Below are positions 18,146 to 28,400 of a stretch of DNA of 39,219 nt, piece by piece. The stretch comes from Ectocarpus siliculosus (taxonomy: Eukaryota > Sar > Phaeophyceae > Ectocarpales > Ectocarpaceae). Positions within the stretch are counted from its first letter, which is position 1. Each line of letters begins with the position of its first letter. The stretch spans positions 2,689,023 through 2,728,241 of the forward strand of contig FN649738.1 of the NCBI GenBank assembly GCA_000310025.1, in the 5' to 3' direction. Under the pieces are notes generated by a model. It was not told where the DNA came from. It was given only the letters and a program-made list of their open reading frames with translations, and made no database searches. A program made the position numbers and the translations under genes.

Positions 18146-19775
18146 CTGCAAACGAGTGTCGGCATTTCGAGGGGAAGGGAAAGGGGTGCGTGAAATCAAG
18201 GAGATACATAGACCCGTGTGGGGGACGGGGGGGGGGGGGGCCAGGGGTAGTTGGGGGGCGGGGGCAGCGCAACGTCGACAGCACACGTACATGTCGCGGT
18301 CGGTAAAGAACAACCAAAACCCGCTCTAACTATAATAGATAGAAAACGCGCAACTTTGAAGCCAGAACAGGACGGGTCTCATTTTTCACGCCCACGATGT
18401 AGTCGTGACGCAGATTGCCGTCTTCTTCCCCCAACCCAGTCTCCAAAAGGATGCGTTGTCAGGTCTACAGCAGTAGTGGCCAGCAAATGACACTTCGTAC
18501 GCGCCTCCTCCCTCGTGCAAGCGCCTGCTCTCCTCCCTGCTCAACTCCGTTCACAACCATTCCGATGCTCGCCAGCTAGGTGCACTAAGCACTACCGACG
18601 GATACTGCGCCTGCTTGTTCACCACCTCATGTGCACGCACTTTTTTCGCTTGGTCTTGATCTTGACGGCCACTACCGGTGGGGGTGCGCCGGCCCGACCG
18701 TCCTGCTGATCCTGGTTCCCCCGCCCACCGTCCGCCGGAGGCTTCGCCTTGGGCTTCTTCGGTTCCGCGATCGCAACTGCTTTGCGTGCGCAATAATCGA
18801 ATCGTTACAGGCGCGAATGGGACGGGCGGTAGTGTCTCGTGGTGTCAGGGCGTTGTGCGAGAGGCATATTGACTGACACGTATGTTGTTGTTTTATTCAC
18901 ATTAGTAATCTCGTGTCAGTTGCTAATCCCAAAATCTAGCAAAAACTCGGTCCGTGGTCACAAAAATGCTAGAGCCATCAGAAGATCTAAAGAACACGCA
19001 CACTTTGCAAGAAAAGGGTACACGAGTCGCTATAATAAGTCTGTAGCTCAAGATAAAGACTGCCCGGCAATTTTACACCGTACACATTGTAGTTTTTAAG
19101 ACTCAATGGTGAAACGATGCGAACAACGGCATGCTACATACCCACGAATTGTAGCAGAACCCGCAAAAAACTGACGGCGATCATCTGCGATAGAGCTACC
19201 CATGTACCCGCATAGAGAGAAAACTTTCACGCCCCTCCAGTGCTGCTTTAGGTCGAACATCAGTTAGCCAAACCCTGCGACATAAAACGTACCCGTTTGG
19301 TTCGCCCTCGCCAGAGCGAAACCCCTCAGCTCCTCCGTTTCCCACTTCTTCTTTCGCTCTTTAGCTTCGAGCCGCTGCGCCTCTACCCCCTGCAAGAAGT
19401 TGGACTCCTCGTCATCAAGGGCTCGAGGGGGCGCTGCCAAAAAGGTGACGCGTGAAGGAAAACGGCACGTTGGGCGAAAGAAGTAGTTGTGTGTATTTGT
19501 GGGCAAACGCGGGCACCATGCGCTGGTGCTTGACCACCTGCAAAGTAGATGCCTCGAATACACCAAAAGGCTAACATTACTGTACGTACACCGGAGTGCG
19601 CGGCCGCAAAAAGCGTACCGAACATGGACGCCCGGACGGCGTCGAACTTGGCCTGCTTCTCGTCCCGCTTGCCCGCCAGCTGCTCCCACAGCGGCTTCTT
19701 GTCGGCCTCCTTGGCGATGCGCTCCGCCTCCCGGACATCCTCGGACTCTTTTCGAACCTCCTCGTTGAAGTCGAT
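17854..19775 (-). CDS. PSME3IP1: NIP30/FAM192A (PSME3IP1) family nuclear protein, 5' end unresolved
   Basis: Four exons are clear: 19775-19619, 19433-19293, 18779-18641 and 18145-17854, with matching phases. They give about 242 residues; human PSME3IP1 is of similar total size. The NIP30 domain is visible as IDFNEEVRKESEDV, KKPLWEQLAGKRDEKQAKFD, then ALDDEESNFLQGVE and ERKKKWETEELRGFALARA. The family's pattern is the same: a KxLxExLxxxxDxKQxxxE block, then LDxDExxFL. The third exon gives a Lys-rich nuclear-localisation-like run (KIKTKRKKDKDKSKDDKR, spanning the last junction). The C-terminus is Ala/Gly-rich and ends SLLGAYQSDSSDDDGDA, an acidic SSD tail. In animals the family binds the nuclear 20S proteasome activator PA28-gamma; that role here is inference. 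The exon carrying the initiator Met (before 19775) was not found; MSSAW at 20777 with a possible GTGGGC donor is one weak candidate. Confidence 0.85.
19293..19433 (-). CDS. PSME3IP1: NIP30 domain exon, second half
   Basis: 141 nt; acceptor ttggcag, donor ACGG|GTACGT (phase 1). It encodes PPRALDDEESNFLQGVEAQR and the following Lys/Glu-rich helix, the second half of the NIP30 domain. Confidence 0.87.
19619..19775 (-). CDS. PSME3IP1: NIP30 domain exon, first clear exon
   Basis: 157 nt; acceptor gccgacag, donor TTCG|GTACGC (phase 1). It encodes the charged helical first half of the NIP30 domain, with KPLWEQLAGKRDEKQAKFD as the recognisable core. Confidence 0.87.
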
Positions 19776-22427
19776 CTGTCGGCGGCGGCGGCGAAATCAC
19801 ACGGGGTGGAGATGTTGGGGCAAGACATACGTATCATAGGTGCAGGTGTCATTTCGACTTTTAAACACGTCACCTATTTCTACCAGCACGTGCTGTGTGC
19901 TGTTGTTGTTGTTGCCGGTGCTGGTTGCTGTGTGCGAGATTTTGGGTATGATCTGCCGGTACGTTGATTTTTCACAAAAATGCACGTAGATCCAGCAGCT
20001 GTCGGAACGAACATGTTCAAAATATTGTGCACACGGTTTGCTCCATTTCAAACCTCTATCGATTACGCTACATAAAACATAAAACAGTGAGTCATGCCCC
20101 CAGAGCCTGGAAGGTAGATCCATGGACTGTGTCAATTGTGGAAGACGCAGATGCTCTTTCTGGACATGTGTAATATATGCTCATCGGGACTGGTAAAGCC
20201 GATCCCATCCAAGAGTTTGTGATCACACAACCACCGGTGACTCTATTAACCCAGTACCCATCAGTTACAGACTAACAGTCCAGGAGGACGGAACAAGTAC
20301 AATTAATACGGCATAAACAGATGTTACCGGACTCTCCCAGTCTATCCGGGTTGCAAACCGATACAGGCACTACTCTGTCCCGGGACTTGAACGCAAGCAG
20401 CGGTACAGTATGTCCCCGTCGAAACCATTTTTTGTGCTCTATTCAAGGACTCGGAAATTGGTACTCACCCCATCCTTTGACTCTAACACTGACGTGCTGA
20501 CGAACCCGATATGCGCCATCCTTTCGGCAAGGTGCTGGGGTGGTGTTCCTCTGCGCTAGGGACTGCTGCGCTTGCTACTCTACACAACAACAAATGACAA
20601 ATGACAAGCACTGCGGGAGTCCTCGCAGAATAGGAAAGATGCATACCCTCCACAACATTGCAGCGCCTCGCGAACGCATTGAAACCTTTTTTCAAATTCG
20701 CAAGCAACCGCGGGCACATCCATCGGCGGCACGGCCCGAACGACGCCGCTCCTCTCGCCCACCCATGCAGATGACATAGCGTCTGTGCTGCTTCTTCTCC
20801 GTCGTCGTCTTGCTTCTTCTGCTGCTGTCACTGCTGCGATCTTTTCGTGTCGTTTCTTCAGGTAAAATGGGCAACACGCTCGGTAGTGTAGCGCCGTAGT
20901 TTTTGTGTCATGTCCGCGCGCCTGCCCACGAAGCCAGTGCAGTGTGGTACCGGGCGCTTACTTGTCCTTGTCTTTCGCCAGGTAGTCGTGAACTACTATT
21001 TGCTACACCCGCGATATTTCCTGTAGTAACCCTGCGCTCTGCAAGTGCTCTACGCGGCTCAACATGTGGATAAGACGATCGAAAAGGGTCCTTGATTCCT
21101 GGCGACGGTAGAGAGTAGACTATGTATGTTGGCGAACAGCTGCAATCTTCTTCCCACCTGCTGCCTACTACCAGCTGCCCTGGCTACTGTCCATCAACGC
21201 TGTGTGCATTGTTGATTTCAGCGGAGTTCTACATCGCTGCGAAGAAAGAACCCCTTTGTAGCATGCACAATATGCGGCTGTACGTTGAACAACATGCAAA
21301 CCTATGCGCAAGATTTTGGTGCCAAATCAAATCATTTTTTGACCTGCTGGAAACCATAGAAAGTGCGAGCAAACCAGGTGTGTGTGCGATCAATTTTTAA
21401 AGATCGATTGTCCCGCAAACAGAGAGGCTGCAAATGCCGAAAATGGTGATTCTGGAAAAGCTCTGGCCGAGAGCTTTTCCTTTTCCACGTGTCGGTCGTG
21501 TTTCGCACCCTCTCCGTTGTGGCGCAGTCGATCTTCGAAAATCGATCGATCTCACACCAGTGTGCCTTCGCCCGCACTTTCTTACCGTATTTGTGCCATC
21601 AATAATGTTGGAGTATGGACCTGATGCATAAGAGCTTTGCAACCACAAGATAGAAATGTTAAGAGTAGCAGCATTGTCTCCCCCATCCCCCAATGGTCTA
21701 ACAACTTACGCATGCAGAACATGAGTACGCCCCCTTCCCCTACGCTCATACGTAGCCCCGTGCCATTGTCGCCCCCCTCGCTGGACGCATCCCTCTTCCG
21801 ACGCCCCCTCCCCTCCCTGAAGACAACGTATCATGCACCCAACACAGCAGTCCCAGGGTCAAGGCTACACCCACTCCGATAGCGACGGTTCTTTCGACAA
21901 TCACGACGGTGCTCCCCGTCCAAGACACGGCATCAGCGGCCAGGGTTGTGTAAGCGATAGAGGCGCGGGGGCGTACCCACGGCGGCGGCTGGATGATGGC
22001 TCCGGGGGTCGGAGGCCGCGGTGGCGGCATCGGCCTGCCACCGGCCACCGCGCAGAGGATCTGAAGACGTACGACCCTAAGGACATAGGCGAGTGCCTCG
22101 CGTGCTGTCGTCGTGTGCACTCCATGGTGGTGGTGCTTGTGAAGGGATTGTTGCATGTTGCCGGGACCAGCGGCATACTCTCTGAATGCGGACCTGTGTG
22201 ACCCGCTCGCCCTTCCCACCGATACTCGTGACGGCGTTTCCCGTTTTCGTGTTGTCTGGCGTTCTCGCACATCCTGCTCCTTTCAAAACGGCGATCCCAC
22301 GGAAAGGAGCAGAGCACTGACGAAGAGGATGCTTCCCCCTCCCCGTCTCCGTCCGCCTTTCCCTCCGACTCTCCCTGTTTCTCTTCTTTCCTGTGCTCGT
22401 GGGCTGACTCTTCTTCTGTGGGGGTAG
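19776..22427. other. Divergent upstream region of NIP30-family and MCM9 genes
   Basis: This interval must hold the first exons and promoters of both genes, transcribed away from each other. For MCM9 the first exon should be very short and end in phase 1; ATGs at 21833 and 21994 have weak phase-1 donors (AGG|GTCAAG, CGCG|GTGGCG). For the NIP30-family gene the missing exon must end in phase 0. A good donor-like site (CAA|GTAAGC on the minus strand) lies near 20963, but the frame in front of it matches nothing I know. No start could be decided. Confidence 0.45.
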
Positions 22428-25400
22428 GCCCGGATGAGTACGTGGCGCAGATGACAACGTTTCTGGAGCGGCGGTATCTGGCGACAATACACCGGACGAT
22501 CGTCTCCGCCCAAGACCAGGAGAAAGACTACGCGCTCGCAGTCAAGTGAGACGCGGACAAGGAGGTGTTTCGCGCGGTGTTTTTTATGCTCGCTTCCTTT
22601 CTCTTGTGCTGTGTCATGGCTGTGTGGTTTCGTTGTTTTTTCAGCTCGCCTTACGGCAGTATGTTATGAGGGCACGGCGGGCGGCCTTTTGGATGACGGC
22701 CCGTCGATGACTCCTCACATTTTGCGCAACGCAGTGGTACATGTGTACTCACTCTGTCGTGGATGCGGCCAAAAATGACTCTTTGAGTAGACAGTTTGTC
22801 GACGCAACATGGGTGGTTTTATCATTCGTAGAACCTAAACCCTGTGTGAGGGACTCCATGCCCTGTGTTGTCCGCCCACCTGCGTGATGGACTGTTGGGC
22901 TCCGAGTGTGGCGACGTTTCAACGTGGTCAGAAAGAAAAGTACGGTGTTGTACAGCACAAAGACCACAACCTGACCAGAATTTGGGCGTAGATGCTGCGA
23001 TTCGAAGCACGACACCATCTGACCCCATCCGACTGTTGCAAATTGCTCCCCACCCTCTACCGCCTGCGATCTCAGCGCCCAAGATCTGATCCACTTCGAC
23101 TCGCGGCTGGCGTACTTGGTGCTGCACCGTCCGGATCTCTTATTAGAGGTACGTCGTACGTAGGTACGTACCCGGACAACGGGGAAAGCGTGGTTGGAGG
23201 AATTTCGCACGGGCGGAAACAGAGGAAAGGAAACACGCATGGTCGAAAGACAGGGAAGGGGGGCGAAGAGATAGAGATCCCCTTTGCGAAAGTGTGACAA
23301 CAGTGGTAGCGTTACCTGGGGGGTGTCGCGACTCCCCGTCTTGGTCTCTTGCTGCTTTCTACCGCTATTTTGCATAAATCGAGCGGATTCGGACGCGAGT
23401 TGTGACTCGCGGTTTATCGCGAAAATCTGAAGAGCTGCATCCTCTTGCCGATGATGGTGTTGCAGTAGGGGCCCCGTCGCGGCCGGCATGGTTGTGCGAA
23501 TAAAGTCACAAGAACGCATGTGGACGCTCGTTTTGTTTTTCGTCTAGCTAAGACTGGCGCCCTTTCGCCTTTAGTGCTCAGCCGGTAAACATTCGAGGTA
23601 CGATGGTAGCTACGAGAAATGCGCGGACACACGCACGCACATGCCGCGTGTGTGGCTCACAGAGCGATCGTCTCTGCCGCCCGACACGCAGCTTATGCGC
23701 GAGGCACTGGGCGAGGTCCAAGCCCGTATCGTGGCGGAAGAAGCAGCAGAAGACGACAGCCGTCGCAATAGCAACAACAACAACGACAGCGGACGTACGC
23801 CGGTGCTGACGGTCAAGGGCAACGCGCACATCCGAATCACGCACTTGCCGCCGCTGTCCGACCTCTGCAAGCCGAACATCAGCGCAATCCGAGGCACTGA
23901 CCTAGGGGTGCTCATCCAGATACAGGTTGGAAAGCACGCGGGGTAGAAGGGGGGGGGGGGGGGATCGGGGTTTGCCTGCTTTCCCCTTCGGCCGTTGACC
24001 ACCCGCGCGATCCATTTCGAAACAACGCGCCGGCAATCCTGGTATTTGAGATTTCCCCTACCGCCTCCATTGGTAGCACTCGAGGAGGCCCTGTTTTTGT
24101 TCCACGTTGCCTCTCGCAAAAGGCTGCTGTCGTTTCAAGTTGTAGGCAGATTCACTTATTTATTTGGCGCGCGCGGCCGGAGATGCTCAGGGTACCGTGA
24201 TACGCAGCGGCGCCGCTAAGATGCTCGAGGTTTCGCGGGAGTACCGCTGCCAGAACAAGACCTGCGGCGCGGTCTTCAGCGTGCACTCCGACATGAGCCA
24301 AGGGAACCTGCTCGCGCCGCCGGTGAGATGGCGTGGACGCTCCCAGCCTACTTTTTTCTTCACTTCACGTTGTTTCTTGGGTGTGCTCCATTTATTTTTT
24401 TTATTTTGCGATGATGGTCCTGAGCGTTCGAAAGGGTAGGTTTCGGATTTTTGAAGGGGGGGTACTCTCATGATTGTAGGCGACTTGATTTGCCGATACT
24501 CCTTGCGATCGATCTGCATCCTTTTTTTTTTGCTTCTCCGAACGCACACGAGGGGAACGATGCGGAAAAGACTCCCTGGGACTTGTCTTTCATTTCTCAA
24601 CAACTGCGTCAAAGAATTTGCGTGGTCGCGCTCGACCGCTATCGTTTTCCACGGTTTGGCACCCTTTCACATGCAACGTCTTCCAAGGTAAACCCCGCGA
24701 CCAGAGATTTTTCGATGGGAAATGGTTAATGTTCACTCCGCTAAGGACAAGAAATACGCCCCTGTTCCCCCTAAGTGGCTGACATACCTAGCTCCATACT
24801 TGTGTTTTTAGAAATATACATCAATACACAGAAAGGCTAGTATCCGTTCGAGATATAACCACAGTCGAAAGGGATGTGCTGAAGTCTTTTTCAGTGAGTG
24901 GAGGGAAACCTGTTGTGTTGTAGTCGTTGCGACCCTGCCGTGTTGGGTGCCTGTTGTTGGGGCCGGGGACAGACAACGAAGTTCATCACGAACGGATACA
25001 TGTGACGAATCTTCTGTGTCTTGTGGACTGGTCTCACCCTTTCTTTTTCGCGGAGGGGGATTTTTATAGGACTTTTCGAAGGATGGGATTTTATGTCTTT
25101 CCCACTATGCCATTGGACAGCCTAACGGGCTAACGTACTTTCAAGTGCCTCGCTTGCCCCCTGCCCCCCCGTCCTGCTGCCACACTCGCCTCTCGCGCAC
25201 CAACGCCTGGCGCACGCATGGGCTGTGTTCAGGTAACCACCGCCAGCCCTCCCACTTTCACTTACCCCCGTTCACTCTCGTTGTCTTGCCCAATCATCGT
25301 CGTTTCCTTGTTTATGTCCTGAATAATCACACCGCATGATAAAAAAAAAAATAGACTAGCTGTCCCGGAGTGGGCGAAAAGCAGTGCAAAGGGACGAGGT

Positions 25401-28400
25401 TCATGGAGCACGGGGACCACAAGTACAGCGATTACCAAGAGGTGAGGCGAGGCTACATATGCCTGACTCTTCCAAGTTGCGAGGGCGTTGATGTGTTTTT
25501 GAGTGCACTCGCATGATATGCACGGTGCAGAGTCGACACAGGGCGTGTGCATGTGTATGCTGGACAAGGTTCATGGAGCACCAGTACAAGGCTACGGGTT
25601 GTTGTTGTTGTTGATGATGATATCGTTGTCCTCACATGGACGACTACTTGTTTGCTGCGACGTGCTGTGCTAGTACTCCAAGAACAGTATATGCATGTAC
25701 ATTTTTTTTGCCATGCAAGAGTAGCACCGTGTGCGTAATCTTGGACCATCCATTGCGGCCAAGTTACCTGTGTCCGTAGCCTTGAAACAATGCTCCCCGC
25801 TATCGAAAGATGGCCTTTGGTTGGGCGAAGACCAGCGGAAAGTTGCATTGCGTCCCCGACCTTGCTTGCGCGTGTCGCTTTGAATTCCCCTCCTTACCTT
25901 CGATGCGCCCTTTGCCCATGCTTGACAAATCTTAATCGTTGACGTCCTCTCAGATGAAAGTGCAGGAACAGGCGCAGAAGCTAAGCGTCGGATCTATCCC
26001 CAGGTGAAACGAGGCATTTTTTCGAACTGTTGCGGGACACCACTATGAAATGGAATTTTCTCACTAGCCACCACACTGTTGTGGAAAGAAATGTGTCGAC
26101 TTCCTGTTGAGGGATCACACGACGGGAGGGCAGTTCGTATGTACCGCTCAATGCCTCAAGCAAACTTTTGTTGCAGTGTCACCGCCCTCCAATGACGTGC
26201 TGCCGGTACTGTAGCGTTCGAAAGCGGTTGGACTTACTATTCCCGGTCCCGTCGTTCGTAGATATTTTTGTTTTTGTCTCGTCTACGGCGATACAACCTC
26301 ATTTTTCGGTAGGGGAGCACAAGAATCTGGGAGCGCCTTGAGTCTCCCCGTAGGTGTGTAAGGGCCGGTTGCATTTGCGGGCGACAGCAGCAGCGGACAA
26401 CGGTGCCCGATTGCAACACGAAGTTTTTTTTTCCCGTGTCTTCCGGATGGTTGTTCATAGAATCTTATTGGCTTGATTCCGAATTGGGCGCGGGTACCCA
26501 CGAAGACAAAGGAAAAATAATCGTGTATATTTTTGGGGCGTGTTTCGTGCTTGGCATTCCCGAGTGTGGATTACGTTTGAGGTTACCCACGGTAGCTTGC
26601 TCTCCTGGCGGCTACGCGCACTAGATGATGATCGCCGTGGTGCATATCTTCGCCGCAGGTCAATGGTGATTCTTCTGCAGGACGATCTGGTGGACTCCTG
26701 CAAGGCCGGGGATGATGTGGTGAGCAAACGACGGGGGGGGTGGGGGGGCAGCTACACACTTGAAGAAGTGATGCGAGGTTCTTCGGTGCAAAGACCGCTG
26801 TGACCATGCATGCCAACGAATCCCCCCCCCCTCCCGCCCTGCCCCCCACTCGGTGTTTGCCATCGGGGTTTGGGTTTTCGTCGCTTGGCAACGACGTTGT
26901 TAAACAAGCCCCCCACTCGGTGTTTGCCATCGGGATTGGGTTTTCGTTGCTTGGCAACGACGTTGTAAAATAAGCCAATTTCACTTCGTGAACTCGGCAA
27001 CCAGGTTACCGTTTTTTTTTTTTTACCTCGTTTTTTTTTTTTTTTTGCGGTAACCATAATGGTGGTCGAGTAAATCATGTTGTGCGGGCGAAAACCCTCA
27101 CTCCGCGCAACGGGGGATGATCGCACCACGTTGTGTTAAAATGGTCAAGCTTCCTCGAGGCAGTTACACAGTGCTTACAACTGTCTCTGGAAGTGAAAGC
27201 ACCAGAAAATAAATTAAGTCATACGTAGCTGTCATCCGTACGCAAGGAAGTAAGCACAAGATGCCGAACACCCTTAGCAGGATGCAGCTCACCCTTCATG
27301 CGACTCGCCAAATACCTCACGGCGCTTCGCGCTTGGTGATGTGAGAGCCTGGTCCGGTGAGAACCCGGCGTGCTCCGTCCTGGCTTTGTAGGGATGCGAG
27401 GTCAATGGTCAAACGACTACGGCATGCACGATTATGAGTACACCCCCCCCCCCCCCTCCCGCCCTGTGCCGCCCGTACCAAACAACGGAGGTGGTCGTGG
27501 GAGAGCTGTTGCGGAGATGGATGCCGGTGTTCGAGGGGGTACGTTGCGACGTCCAGGTCACGCTCCGGGCGAACAGCGTCACGGTCCAGAGCGGCGCGGA
27601 CCAAGGCAGCTCGCAGGCGAGCAAGCTTTCATTAAGTACTCGATCGAGCAACTCCCTCCCCCCCCGCCGCGTTTTCTTCTGTAAATACGATAGTTGCTAA
27701 ATGGACTTGCCCCGCTGATGCTCCGCACTGCAGGTGCAGTATATTCCCCTGCTGCGCGGTACAGCGGTCGACTAAAATGTGTGGTACAGGTGTTGGCGCG
27801 CAGTTGCAACTAGGCCGTGCCCAGGCTGGCGCGCGCGGTTGCGCGCTGTGGTGAGCAGGGAGCCCAAGGCATGGCTGTCAGGCAAACATGTGGCGTGGCG
27901 CTGCTCTTGTTCTTCGGACGTTCGCTTGGAATAATGGACAGTCTCGCGAATGGCGGTTGATTCATTACCAATCCCTGTCCCAGGGGAGGCTGCCTGCTTG
28001 ACTCTGTGTCGAGAAAAGTGTGGGCGATCTTCGGTAGGTAACGGAGGGTTGAATCACGGCCGTTCGACGTTCCTGCCGCTTGATTTGTCATCGGTTGGCT
28101 CATGCTCGGCACGATTCTACCCCTTGGGTGATCGCATACGTTTTCTGTGCACAACCTTTCACGTTGCTGTGTACGTGCTGCAAGAACCTGTTGTGCTTGG
28201 ACATGTGGACCTTGCCGCATCGCGAGTATGCTGCGACGGCCGTGCGTTCATTTTCGTGTGTTTGCTTATGGACGCACCATGGTCCCCCTCATACTCTCGC
28301 TTAAACCCTTAATAACGTGCAGGTGAGCGAGGAGCTTCGGCAGGAGTTCGTGGAGCTGTGGGAGGCCAACACCCACCGCCCGCTCGCCGTCCGCAACCAC

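Noticed and set aside
21833-22201. Plus-strand frame of 122 codons as the MCM9 start exon
   Set aside because: No phase-1 donor of good quality near its end and no resemblance to the family; kept only as a possible location of the initiator Met.
22644-22658. Possible 14-nt micro-exon of MCM9 (tttttcag acceptor, GTATGT donor)
   Set aside because: Joining exon 1 directly to 23076 gives [17 protein letters not shown], matching the family; including the micro-exon gives a stop with the 23076 acceptor.
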